A stretch of 64,000 nucleotides of DNA from Taibaiella lutea (GTDB lineage Bacteria; Bacteroidota; Bacteroidia; Chitinophagales; Chitinophagaceae), in contig NZ_VWSH01000002.1 in the NCBI RefSeq assembly GCF_008629695.1, positions 341,410 to 405,409 on the forward strand, written 5' to 3'. Shown one piece after another: positions 1-8,953 of the stretch. The notes beneath the pieces were generated by a model. The model searched no databases. It had not been told where the DNA came from and saw only the letters and a list, made by a program, of their open reading frames with translations. Position 1 is the stretch's first letter. The number at the start of each line of letters is the position of its first letter. The translations under genes were made by a program, and so were the position numbers.

Positions 1-1
1 C

Positions 2-1924
2 GATACAATACAGATAGCCGCTTTTAATCATCCTGACGCTTCTAATCCTATAAGTACTGCTAACCCATACAAACTATACATACCTCTGGGCTATTCCCTT
101 TCGCAGGCAAACAATTATGTCTTGGCAGCTTTACCGGGATCGACCACTGTTTTTCACAGACGAGGTGGCAGTGGTAATAGTCTATCTTATCCGTACTCAA
201 ATACCGCAGTATCCATAACTGCTAATGTTGTAGGTGGGCCTTCAAGTACTAATACAACCCAGGTGTATTGTATTTATGATTTAGCAACATCTACAGCCTG
301 CACCAACCCGACCCGTCAACCTGTGATCGCAACCGTAACTCCTAACCCATTAGCACTGTTGCCTGATACATCAGGTACTTGTAACGGCATTGCAGCAACA
401 TTAAACAGCGGTTCTGCCAATACTACATGGACACCTGCAAATGTGTTATATACCGATGCAGCCGCTACTACAGGTTATACAGGAGCTGCATTACAAACCG
501 TATATGCTAAAGTTACTACGCCGACAACTGTTTACGCAAATACTACTTCAGGCGCATGTGCTTTCAACGATTCGGTATATATAGACCTTCAGACAGGTAC
601 AGCCGTAACTATTACACCGGCTACAGCTGCCATGGCTTGCGGCGATGTAACACCTGTAGCATTAACGGCTAATACCCCTGTAACCTGGGCTTTGAATGGC
701 GGCAATTTATATACGGATGCCGCTGGCACTACTACATATACAGGAACAGCAACCACCGGTATTTATGCTAAATCCAACAATAACCGTAATGTAATAGGTG
801 CCTATGAAATCGGTGGCTGTACATTTGCAGATACCGCTGTTGTAATAGTTAACAACCCTGCATCCTCTGTAACCATAGCCAACAACTCAGGAGCCGGCAA
901 TACAGATTCAAGTGTAGTTGCAGGAACAATGGCAAACCTGCATAATGCTGATTGCGAGCTGATGGCATCTGTAACGCCGACAGGAGGCGCACCGCTAAAT
1001 GGTGTATTGAACGGAAAAATTATTATGGATGGTTCTGTACAAAATACAGCTACCGGTCCTTATGTAACACGTCATTTTGAGTTGACACCTGCAAATAATG
1101 CAGCTGCAGCCACGGCCAATATCACCTTGTATTTCACACAAGCTGAATTTACGGCTTACAATACTTTTGTAACGAACAATGGCAACCCTGCGGTAAATCC
1201 ATTATTGCCCACAAATCCGTCCGACCCGACAACTAATATCCGGATTGATAAATTTAATGCAGCAAGCGGCAGCCCAAGCCCGACCAATAATAACAGCGTA
1301 GTCGTTATCTCTCCGACATCCGTTACATGGGATGCAACGAACAACTGGTGGGCTGTTACTTTTCCTACAACCGGTTTCAGCGGCTTCTTCCTGCATACTA
1401 ATATAACAGCAACACCATTGCCGATTGTCTGGAAAAATGTTTCAGCTACATTGAACCGCCAGAAACAAGCAGTCATCAACTGGACGGTTGTTGAAAAGGA
1501 AACAGCCGGATACCGTGTCGAAAAAAGCATGGATGGCAATAAATTTGAGAACCTTGCTGCCATAAACAGCAAAGGCACCGGCAATAATGCTTACAGCTAT
1601 ACAGAACCTGCGGCATTAAACGGCAAAGCATGGTACAGGATAGTACAGCTAAGCAAAGAGGGCAAGGAAGATTACAGCAAGATCATGGAACTGCAAAACA
1701 GCAGTATCTATGGCCGTATCAGCATCTATCCTAATCCTGCTACACAGGTATTGACCGTGGAAACAGAAACAACTGCAGCTTATACTATCTATGACCTGCA
1801 AGGTAAAGTTGTATTGAAAGGTAATTTGCAATCAGGCAAAAACACGTTGAATATCTCCGGTCTTGCCAAAGGTTTTTATACCATAAAAATCGGTGATTAT
1901 AACCAGAAGATTGTGCTGCAATAA
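2..1924 (+). CDS. T9SS type A cargo protein with Ig-like repeats (5' truncated by window edge)
   Basis: The frame stays open from base 2 with no stop, so the gene begins before the window. The TTG at 122 is only an internal codon; about 640 residues are visible. The C-terminus is a type A T9SS sorting domain: a YPNP motif, a YDLQGK strand and a KIVLQ end. Cargo with this domain is carried across the outer membrane by T9SS and is released or anchored at the surface. Before it lie Thr/Asn/Gly-rich Ig-like repeats with paired cysteines and a segment beginning near VTWALNGG. Roughly the last 440 residues closely match the next cargo gene (3448-6540), so the two are tandem paralogs. No catalytic domain was recognised; an adhesin or surface structural role is inferred. 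Confidence 0.85.
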   Translation, partial: DTIQIAAFNHPDASNPISTANPYKLYIPLGYSLSQANNYVLAALPGSTTVFHRRGGSGNSLSYPYSNTAVSITANVVGGPSSTNTTQVYCIYDLATSTACTNPTRQPVIATVTPNPLALLPDTSGTCNGIAATLNSGSANTTWTPANVLYTDAAATTGYTGAALQTVYAKVTTPTTVYANTTSGACAFNDSVYIDLQTGTAVTITPATAAMACGDVTPVALTANTPVTWALNGGNLYTDAAGTTTYTGTATTGIYAKSNNNRNVIGAYEIGGCTFADTAVVIVNNPASSVTIANNSGAGNTDSSVVAGTMANLHNADCELMASVTPTGGAPLNGVLNGKIIMDGSVQNTATGPYVTRHFELTPANNAAAATANITLYFTQAEFTAYNTFVTNNGNPAVNPLLPTNPSDPTTNIRIDKFNAASGSPSPTNNNSVVVISPTSVTWDATNNWWAVTFPTTGFSGFFLHTNITATPLPIVWKNVSATLNRQKQAVINWTVVEKETAGYRVEKSMDGNKFENLAAINSKGTGNNAYSYTEPAALNGKAWYRIVQLSKEGKEDYSKIMELQNSSIYGRISIYPNPATQVLTVETETTAAYTIYDLQGKVVLKGNLQSGKNTLNISGLAKGFYTIKIGDYNQKIVLQ

Positions 1925-1949
1925 GAAACAGCAATATTTAATATTAAGG

Positions 1950-1982
1950 CAAGGGCTGTCCGGATTTTCCGGGCAGCCCTTG
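1950..1982 (+). terminator. Rho-independent terminator of the first cargo gene
   Basis: A 15-bp stem with one G-T pair and a 3-nt loop (arms 1950-1964 and 1968-1982), GC-rich at its core, starts 25 nt after the stop codon and is followed by a T-rich tract. Confidence 0.85.
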
Positions 1983-1991
1983 TTGCTTGTT

Positions 1992-2201
1992 TTTCATTCG
2001 TTCAGTCAATCGTTTAGGTCTCTTGATAATACATTTAGCTGTTTCAGTCAATTGTTTAGGTCTTTGGATGATGCATTTAAGTCTTCCGATGCTGTTTTTA
2101 AGCCCTTTAATAATGTTTTTAAGTCTTTTGATGATGTCTTTAGCTTATTTGAAGGAGTGTTTAGGTCTTTCGAAGAAGTGTTTAGCTTTTCTAATGAAAG
2201 G
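1992..2201. repeat. 21-bp tandem repeat, about 10 units, open as heptads
   Basis: Ten imperfect units start every 21 nt (1992, 2013, 2034, 2055, 2076, 2097, 2118, 2139, 2160, 2181). The unit resembles tttaagtcttttgatgatgt. Because 21 is a multiple of 3, frames stay open on both strands. The plus frame ending at 2237 gives heptads such as FKSFDDV, and the minus frame 2233-2048 gives heptads such as LKTSSKD. No good start codon or ribosome site is visible: the plus frame can start only at TTG codons (1980, 1983) inside or beside the upstream terminator, or inside the previous gene. It may be a small coiled-coil gene or a non-coding minisatellite. Confidence 0.8.
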
Positions 2202-2230
2202 AAATGCTCTCGTACTTCAAAAAAGCTAAA

Positions 2231-2275
2231 CAATTAAGGCCCGCAGCTAAATTTTTAGCTGCGGGCCTTAATTGT
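2231..2275. terminator. Bidirectional palindromic terminator
   Basis: A near-perfect palindrome with arms of about 21 nt centred at 2252-2253 and a GC-rich core (ggcccgcagct). It lies between the 21-bp repeat and the 3' end of the minus-strand gene at 2296, and is flanked by A/T tracts in both directions. The plus-strand heptad frame ends inside its left arm. Confidence 0.75.
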
Positions 2276-2295
2276 TTGAAAACAGGCTTGAAAAT

Positions 2296-2787
2296 TTAAG
2301 CATTGTCCTCTGTCGGCTCTTCGGATTTTTTCCGGCTGCTACGCGGGAAAAACTGCTTAAGGTCTGCTACCTTTTCGGCAAATCCCGGAAGCCCTCTTCC
2401 TTTCTTGTATTGCGCATAGGCATAATCTGCCAGGGCATCTGAATAGTTATCATTATCATGCATCATTTTGGTGCTTTCCATCTGATAAACAAGGCTTGCA
2501 AGGCGGGTTTTGCGCGTCTCAAGGTATTCCCTTGACTCAAAATCCGATTCAAACTCTCTCCAGTCTACATCGTCGGCACTTAAACCGGGTTTGTTTCTGT
2601 TGTAATCATGTACTTTGTTAACAAACAACTTATTCTGTTCGTTAATCATCCCTACGGCCTGACGTTGCTCTTCGGTGAGCGCCACCAGGTTGCCGTTCAG
2701 GAGGTTCTCCAGCTCTCCTATTTTTTGGTCGATTTGTTCACGCAATTCAGGTTCCAGTTGCGTTCTGATTAGATCTTTCATATTCAA
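2296..2787 (-). CDS. Conserved hypothetical protein, 163 aa, charged and helical
   Basis: A soluble-looking protein without signal peptide or membrane segment. The N-terminal half is rich in Glu/Gln/Leu and looks helical (LEPELREQIDQKIGELENLL). A central part contains DVDWREFESDFESREYLE, and the tail is basic then acidic (RSSRKKSEEP). I recognise it only as resembling short Bacteroidota proteins of unknown function. It stands alone, with the palindromic terminator just past its stop and about 660 nt of AT-rich DNA upstream, so it probably has its own promoter. No function is assigned. Confidence 0.75.
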   Translation of the reverse strand: MNMKDLIRTQLEPELREQIDQKIGELENLLNGNLVALTEEQRQAVGMINEQNKLFVNKVHDYNRNKPGLSADDVDWREFESDFESREYLETRKTRLASLVYQMESTKMMHDNDNYSDALADYAYAQYKKGRGLPGFAEKVADLKQFFPRSSRKKSEEPTEDNA

Positions 2788-3447
2788 TGTTTTTTTAAAA
2801 TTGTTTATAATATTCTATTAACTGCATTTTATTTATTTTATTATGTAGTAATAATTATTTTTTTAAACAAAAAAATACAGTTTTAAATATTCAATGAAGT
2901 TCTTTTAAGCGTTTTTTTAGAATTTATCAAGGTTACACTTTTTTATAAAGAAGAGCCGGATAAGGTTAACATTGGTTCTTTGTCTAAAATAAAATAATAT
3001 GTTTATTGGTTGTAAACAGTATTTTTTTTTCACTATTACGTATTTTTTATAGACTGAGTAAGGTTTTTGAAAATGTGCACGCCTTGTCATTTTTAAAAAA
3101 TAGCTCACGCTATTTCTTTCATCTATCTGGGATGTTGCCTTGTAAGTTTTAATTTTAATTGTTTTCAGATTAAAAAAATAATGTACTTTTATGCTTAAAG
3201 TATAATTAAAAGTGTTATTTTTGATTTTAAGGTTATATTAAATCAGGCTTTTTATTCCTGAAAAACAGATAATCGTTGGGAAAAATACAAATATGATTAG
3301 GTGAAACTATAAATTTTACATATCAATCGTTTTTTTTTATTGCGTATTTTATACCTCTTCCTAAATGGTATTTGTTGACACCATTTACTGTTAGCTCTAA
3401 TCTTATAATAATTTTTTTCATATTTTTTAATCTATAATTTAATACTT
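2788..3447. other. AT-rich intergenic region with no recognised gene
   Basis: About 660 nt of very AT-rich DNA with poly-A/T runs between divergently transcribed genes. It must hold the promoters for the minus-strand gene at 2787 and the cargo gene at 3448. A 63-codon minus-strand frame (2917-3108) lacks a convincing start and has Lys/Tyr/Phe-rich composition typical of AT-rich noise. No RNA gene or clear structured element was found. Confidence 0.6.
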
Positions 3448-6400
3448 ATGATTTCACTCACTACAAAAAAAAGGGCGAGATTACTGCCCTTTCTTTTCGG
3501 ATTCTTACCTGCAGTTTTTTGCAGTGATATAACCCATGCGCAAAGTGCCGAGGTACCGGTCACGGGCTTTAATGCAGATTTTGTTGCCGATGGAACTGAC
3601 AGCCTGGCCTCTGTTTCCACCACAGCAACCTTTGGCAACTATGTTGTGGTCAGCTCCACTTTTGGCACAGGGGCAACTGCCTGCGGTACTGCGGCTAATA
3701 CCCTGCCTGCCAATAACCAGGTGACGAGTACCAATACCACCAACAATACAGGCATAACCTATACTTTACAGCCATATGGTAATGGGGCAGCAACCCATAA
3801 TAATACCTTAAATGTCATTGCCGGAAGCTCGGGTACATTCACATTGGTTACGCCTGTATCGGCCGGTGTGTTATACCTTGTAGGTATGGGAAATGGCAGC
3901 TTCACCGCAACCATCAATTATACCGATTCCACCACTGAAACAGTAGCCGGACTTTCTATGCCGGACTGGTGCTCCGGTGCGGCTACTTACAGGCTTACAG
4001 GAGCCGTACTAAACAGGATAAGAGTGGACCAAACTAATTGTGGGACCTGCCCTTACCTTTTTGAAGTGCCCGTAGCTATTAGTCCTGCTAACTTTAGTAA
4101 GACAATCGCTTCCATTACGATAAACAATACAGGTGCTAACCCAATTTTCATATTTGCAGTCGGAAAGAAAGACCCATGTACCACTCCGGCAGCGCCCACA
4201 GCGTTAAGCTTTGGCACACCTACCTATACAAGCATAAGCGGTTCCTTTACTGCAAGCGGGGCAACCAACTATCTGGTAGTTCGTTATCCGTCAGGAAGCA
4301 TGCCAACTGCGCCGGTTGATTTTACTACTTATTCAGCGGGTATGTCCTTAGGTACCGGAACTGTAGTCAGTGCGGGGAACACAACCGGCTTTACCGCAAC
4401 AGGATTGTCCACCCAAACGACGTACGATTTTTATGTTTACGGCTATAATGGCGGCGCTTGTGCCGGCCCGGTTTACAGTACAATGACACTTATGGGTTCA
4501 CAAGCTACAGCGTTTTGTGCTGCAATAACAAGCACGACACCTGATACCATTTGCGCAGGGATGCAAGCCGGTTTACAAGCTACTCCTGATGCAGGAAGCA
4601 CAATAAAATGGTATTCGAATGCAACGGGCGGCACAGCGTTGGCAACGGCAAATAGCTTCACGACCCCTGCGTTGAATGCTACAACCAATTATTATGCCGA
4701 GGCAAGCAAGATAGTACCTGAAGGCTTTGCAGGCAAAACTCAGGGAGGGGGAACTTCTAATTCTGCGCAATTTGGTCTGCAGTTCAATGCTTTGACAAAC
4801 ATCAAGATTGACAGTGTTGCCGTATGGGTAGGTGGCAACGGCCAAATCGCAATCGAAGTAAGGAATGGAACAAATACGACTTTGATGCAGAAAACTGTAC
4901 AAATTACCAATTCAGGTGGCACTCCCGGCACCCCTGTCAAAATCTATGTCCCCCTGAATTTCAATGTACAGGCAGGAACCAATTACAGGTTGGTAACAGG
5001 TACTTCCAACGGTGTTGCAATGCTCAGGGAGTCAACCGGAGTAACAGGTTTTCCATATACCATCCCTGATGTAATAAGCCTGACTGCAAGTATAAGTAGT
5101 AATGGAACTAGTATTTTATCTAACAGATATTATTACTTCTATGAAGTACACGTTTCCACGGCGTGTACTAATCCGACCCGCCAGGCAGTTACAGCTACCG
5201 TAACCGAAGCTACCGTTGATGTGACAGCTGCAACTCCCAATATGAATTGTGGTGCGACAGCTGTAAGCATAACATCGAACTCAGCCGTTACATGGACCAT
5301 GGAAGGCGGCAACCTTTATACAGATTCCGCTGCAACCATGCCTTACACAACAGGAACGGCAACAACGGATGTTTTTGGAAAAGCTGTAAACAACAGGTAT
5401 GTAAAAGGGACTTATATTCTTGATGGTTGCAGCTTTGCGGATTCCGTCCTGGTAACCGTAAGTAATCCTGCTGTAGCTCCGATGCTGGCTAATAACACAG
5501 GCGCAATAAATACAGATTCAAGTATAGTAAGTAATACTGCAGCAGACCTGCACAATGCCGATTGTGAACTGATAGCAAGATTAACACCCGCAGGCAGCTC
5601 GCCTGTAGCAGGTTGGCTTACAGGAAAAGCAATTATGGATGGTTCTGTACAAAACACCGCTACCGGACCTTACGTAACACGCCATTTTGAATTGACGCCG
5701 AAAGCTAATGCCGCCGGTTCCTCTGCCATGGTCACTTTATATTTTACCCAGGCAGAGTTTGATGCTTATAATACTTATGTAACAACCAACGGCATGAATG
5801 CTGTCCATCCACTGTTACCGGCAAGTCCCGCCGAAAGTGGCAATACAGCTAATATATGGATAGACAAGTTTAATGCTGCAAGCGGAAGCCCGGGCCCTGC
5901 TAATAACAATTCCGTTATAGTTATTGCACCAACGTCGGTTACATGGGAGACAGCCAATAACTGGTGGGCGGTAACTTTCCTGAGCACAGGTTTCAGTGGC
6001 TTCTTCCTGCATACCAATGTAACGCAAACGCCTTTGCCGGTTAACTGGATTGCTACATCAGCTACTCTGAACCGTCAGAAACAAGCAGTCATCAACTGGA
6101 GTGTTGCTGAAAAAGAAGCAACCGGATACCGTATCCAAAAAAGTGTTGACGGCAATAAGTTTGAAAACCTCGCTACTGTTAACAGTAAAGGTAACGGCAA
6201 CCATACTTATAGTTATATGGAAGAAAGTATCCTTAACGGCAAAGCATGGTACAGGATAGTACAAACAGGTAAAGATGGCAGGGAAGATTACAGCCGTATC
6301 ATGGAACTGCAAAACAGCAGCATCTATGGCCGTATCAGTATTTACCCTAACCCTGCAAAACATGTACTGACCGTAGAAACAGAAACAGTTGCAGTTTATG

Positions 6401-6540
6401 GTATCTATGACTTACAAGGCAAAGCTGTAATGAAAGGTAACCTGCAATCAGGTAAAAATACTTTGAATGTATCGGGTCTTGCAAAAGGTTTTTATACCAT
6501 TAAAATCGGCGATTACAATCAGAAGATTGTATTGCAATAA
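3448..6540 (+). CDS. T9SS type A cargo protein with FN3-like and Ig-like domains
   Basis: A 1030-residue secreted protein. A basic, hydrophobic signal peptide ends near THAQS (residues 29-33). A beta-rich N-terminal part follows, then a fibronectin-III-like module (about residues 245-350), an Ig-like module opening with a Cys near 351, an anchor-type segment, and a C-terminal portion that nearly duplicates the preceding gene. It ends in the type A sorting domain (YPNPA, YDLQGKA, KIVLQ). No enzyme motif is visible. A strong terminator follows, so it is probably monocistronic. Its last 1.3 kb resembles nt 601-1924 strongly at DNA level, pointing to duplication or gene conversion. A cell-surface adhesive or structural role is inferred. 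Confidence 0.88.
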   Translation: MISLTTKKRARLLPFLFGFLPAVFCSDITHAQSAEVPVTGFNADFVADGTDSLASVSTTATFGNYVVVSSTFGTGATACGTAANTLPANNQVTSTNTTNNTGITYTLQPYGNGAATHNNTLNVIAGSSGTFTLVTPVSAGVLYLVGMGNGSFTATINYTDSTTETVAGLSMPDWCSGAATYRLTGAVLNRIRVDQTNCGTCPYLFEVPVAISPANFSKTIASITINNTGANPIFIFAVGKKDPCTTPAAPTALSFGTPTYTSISGSFTASGATNYLVVRYPSGSMPTAPVDFTTYSAGMSLGTGTVVSAGNTTGFTATGLSTQTTYDFYVYGYNGGACAGPVYSTMTLMGSQATAFCAAITSTTPDTICAGMQAGLQATPDAGSTIKWYSNATGGTALATANSFTTPALNATTNYYAEASKIVPEGFAGKTQGGGTSNSAQFGLQFNALTNIKIDSVAVWVGGNGQIAIEVRNGTNTTLMQKTVQITNSGGTPGTPVKIYVPLNFNVQAGTNYRLVTGTSNGVAMLRESTGVTGFPYTIPDVISLTASISSNGTSILSNRYYYFYEVHVSTACTNPTRQAVTATVTEATVDVTAATPNMNCGATAVSITSNSAVTWTMEGGNLYTDSAATMPYTTGTATTDVFGKAVNNRYVKGTYILDGCSFADSVLVTVSNPAVAPMLANNTGAINTDSSIVSNTAADLHNADCELIARLTPAGSSPVAGWLTGKAIMDGSVQNTATGPYVTRHFELTPKANAAGSSAMVTLYFTQAEFDAYNTYVTTNGMNAVHPLLPASPAESGNTANIWIDKFNAASGSPGPANNNSVIVIAPTSVTWETANNWWAVTFLSTGFSGFFLHTNVTQTPLPVNWIATSATLNRQKQAVINWSVAEKEATGYRIQKSVDGNKFENLATVNSKGNGNHTYSYMEESILNGKAWYRIVQTGKDGREDYSRIMELQNSSIYGRISIYPNPAKHVLTVETETVAVYGIYDLQGKAVMKGNLQSGKNTLNVSGLAKGFYTIKIGDYNQKIVLQ

Positions 6541-6562
6541 AGAAGACATCTCTGTTTATTCC

Positions 6563-6593
6563 AAGCGGCTGCATTCCCTGAATGCAGCCGCTT
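6563..6593 (+). terminator. Rho-independent terminator
   Basis: A perfect 14-bp stem (aagcggctgcattc and its complement) with a 3-nt loop and a T6 run, 22 nt after the stop of the cargo gene. Confidence 0.9.
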
Positions 6594-6714
6594 TTTTCTT
6601 AATATATATCAGGCAGATGTAGCATTGCCTTAAAATACATATATCAATTACGATAACAGCAATTTTCCAATAAATATTCAGCATCGCTTTAACGAGCCAC
6701 AAAATTCAATTTCC

Positions 6715-6722
6715 TATCTTTG
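6715..6722 (+). promoter_or_regulatory. Putative Bacteroidota -7 box (TATCTTTG)
   Basis: Matches TAnnTTTG and lies 20 nt before the ATG of the E1 fusion gene. No TTG at the usual -33 spacing was found, so only the -7 element supports it. Confidence 0.45.
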
Positions 6723-6741
6723 CCGTCCTTAAATAGATACT

Positions 6742-8793
6742 ATGCTTTCCAATGATGTTTTATTGAAAGCCTATCGCCTGATGATGACCGCCAAAGCGAT
6801 GGCCGATATATACGAGAATAACAGACCCATTTGTAAATACGTTCATTCCACTTCAAGAGGCCATGAAGCCATACAATTAGCCACAGGCTTTTTATTAAAG
6901 GATTATGATTGGGTAAGCCCTTATTATCGCGACGAGAGTCTGATGCTGGGCATGGGTTGGAGGCCTTATGAAATGATGCTGCAATTACTGGCTAAAGGCG
7001 ACGATCCATATACCGGAGGCAGGGCATATTACAACCATCCGAACAGCCGCAAAGAAAATCTTCCTAAGATTATTCATCAAAGCAGTGCAACCGGCATGCA
7101 AGTAATCCCTACAACCGGAGTGGCACAAGGCATTGATTATATTGAATCACAAAAGTTAAAAGAATATCCGGAACCGCCTGTTGTCATTTGTTCACTGGGC
7201 GATGGCAGTGTTACGGAAGGCGAAGTGAGTGAAGCATTTCAATTTGCCGTATTAAAGAAACTGCCGATTATTTATCTGGTACAGGACAATGATTGGGGTA
7301 TCTCGGTAAGCAGTGACGAAGCGCGTACGATGAATGCTTATGAATACGCAGCAGGTTTTAAAGGCATGGAGCGTATGAGCTTTGATGGCAGTGAATTTGA
7401 AACCTCTTATAAAGGCATGCAGGATGCCATAGCTTATGTCAGAAAAAACCGCGCTCCTATATTAGTGCATGCAAAAGTGCCTTTGCTCGGACACCATACC
7501 TCCGGCGTACGTAAAGAATGGTACAGAACGGAAGAAGACCTTGCGAAGCATTATAAAAATGACCCTGCTCCGAAATTAAAATCATTACTGATAGAAAGAG
7601 GCATCACGCCCGATGCTTTAAATAATATAGAAGCGGAAGAAACTGCTTTTATCAAAAATGAATTTGACCTGGCAGTAGCGGCTCCGGAACCTGACCCATC
7701 AACGGTTTCAGATCATGTGTTTGCACCAACTCCCGCAACGGAAGAGAAGGGCCACCGTTCTCCTGAAGGAAGGGAAAAGGTTGTAATGGTAGATGCGGCT
7801 TTGCATGCGGTAGAAGAAATTTTAAGAAAACATCCCGAAGCATTGTTCTTTGGTCAGGATGTAGGACGCAGGCTGGGCGGCGTTTTCAGAGAGGCGGCTA
7901 CATTGGCGGATAAGTTTGGCGATGAGCGCGTTTTTAACACCGCCATTCAGGAAGCTTATATCGTTGGTTCTACAGCGGGTTTGAGTGCCGTTGGTTTAAA
8001 ATCCATTGTTGAAGTTCAGTTTGCAGATTATATATATCCGGGCATCAATCAGTTGGTGACGGAATTAAGTAAGTCCAGTTATTTAAGCTGCGGTAAGTTT
8101 CCGGTAAACATGATTTTGCGTGTTCCGATCGGTGCTTATGGCGGCGGCGGTCCTTATCATAGCGGCAGCGTGGAAAGCACTATTGCTACTATTAAAGGTA
8201 TCAAGATTGCTTACCCTTCCAATGCAGCCGATCTGAAAGGCCTGATGAAAGCGGCTTTCCTTGACCCTAATCCGGTAATTATGTTTGAGCATAAAGGGTT
8301 GTACTGGAGTAAGGTACCGGGAACGGATGAAGCCAAAACCATTGAACCGGATGAAGATTATGTATTGCCGTTTGGTAAGGGCCTGCTTGTATTGGAAGCC
8401 GACGCAGCACAGGTTGATAATGGTAATTCCATTTGTGTCATTACCTATGGAATGGGTGTGCATTGGGCAAAAGCCGCAGCCAAACATTTCCCGGGAAGTG
8501 TTGATATCGTTGACTTACGTACTTTATTCCCACTGGATGAAAACCTTGTTTATGAAACCGTAAGGAAACATGGTAAATGTCTGGTACTTACGGAGGAGCA
8601 ATTGAACAATTCTTTTGCAGAAGCCCTTTCCGGAAAGATTGCACAACATTGTTTCACGAGCCTGGATGCACCGGTTCAGACATTAGGTGCGTTGAATCTT
8701 CCCGCAGTGCCAATGAATATCGGCCTGGAAGCAGAAATGTTACCAAATGCAGAGAAGGTGAAAGAAAAGATGGAATGGTTGTTGAATTATTAG
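6742..8793 (+). CDS. 2-oxoacid dehydrogenase E1 component, alpha-beta fusion (branched-chain type)
   Basis: A 683-residue cytosolic enzyme joining both halves of a thiamine-diphosphate E1. Residues 1 to about 320 are E1 alpha, with the TPP motif beginning GDGSVTEG at 153 and ending in QDND near 181. A linker rich in Pro/Glu/Thr follows, and E1 beta runs from about 346 (FFGQDVGRRLGG, the VPIGAYGGGGPYHS region, ITYGMG). The family decarboxylates branched-chain 2-oxoacids and passes the acyl group to the E2 lipoyl protein; such fusions are common in Bacteroidota. E2 and E3 are not adjacent. Pyruvate as substrate is less likely because a separate pdhA-type gene lies at 23732-24724. Confidence 0.9.
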   Translation: MLSNDVLLKAYRLMMTAKAMADIYENNRPICKYVHSTSRGHEAIQLATGFLLKDYDWVSPYYRDESLMLGMGWRPYEMMLQLLAKGDDPYTGGRAYYNHPNSRKENLPKIIHQSSATGMQVIPTTGVAQGIDYIESQKLKEYPEPPVVICSLGDGSVTEGEVSEAFQFAVLKKLPIIYLVQDNDWGISVSSDEARTMNAYEYAAGFKGMERMSFDGSEFETSYKGMQDAIAYVRKNRAPILVHAKVPLLGHHTSGVRKEWYRTEEDLAKHYKNDPAPKLKSLLIERGITPDALNNIEAEETAFIKNEFDLAVAAPEPDPSTVSDHVFAPTPATEEKGHRSPEGREKVVMVDAALHAVEEILRKHPEALFFGQDVGRRLGGVFREAATLADKFGDERVFNTAIQEAYIVGSTAGLSAVGLKSIVEVQFADYIYPGINQLVTELSKSSYLSCGKFPVNMILRVPIGAYGGGGPYHSGSVESTIATIKGIKIAYPSNAADLKGLMKAAFLDPNPVIMFEHKGLYWSKVPGTDEAKTIEPDEDYVLPFGKGLLVLEADAAQVDNGNSICVITYGMGVHWAKAAAKHFPGSVDIVDLRTLFPLDENLVYETVRKHGKCLVLTEEQLNNSFAEALSGKIAQHCFTSLDAPVQTLGALNLPAVPMNIGLEAEMLPNAEKVKEKMEWLLNY

Positions 8794-8820
8794 TTTTCAA
8801 TAAAGGAAGTATCCCATAAA

Positions 8821-8848
8821 ACAAAAACCGGCGCAAGCCGGTTTTTGT
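8821..8848 (+). terminator. Rho-independent terminator
   Basis: A 12-bp stem (arms 8821-8832 and 8837-8848) with a gcaa tetraloop and T-rich tail, about 28 nt after the E1 stop. Confidence 0.88.
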
Positions 8849-8953
8849 TTTATGATTATTACGAATTTAATCGACGTGAATACATTATACTTTTATTAGT
8901 TATTTTTGCAGCAATAGCCTTTTCCTGCTTCTCTTTCAATAAATCTGTTAAGA

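Noticed and set aside
2048-2233. Minus-strand heptad frame within the 21-bp repeat as a gene
   Set aside because: It starts at a TTG inside the palindromic terminator; reported only as part of the repeat.
2917-3108. 63-codon minus-strand frame in the AT-rich spacer
   Set aside because: Lys/Tyr/Phe-rich composition, no credible ribosome site or start context, and it lies in homopolymer-rich DNA.
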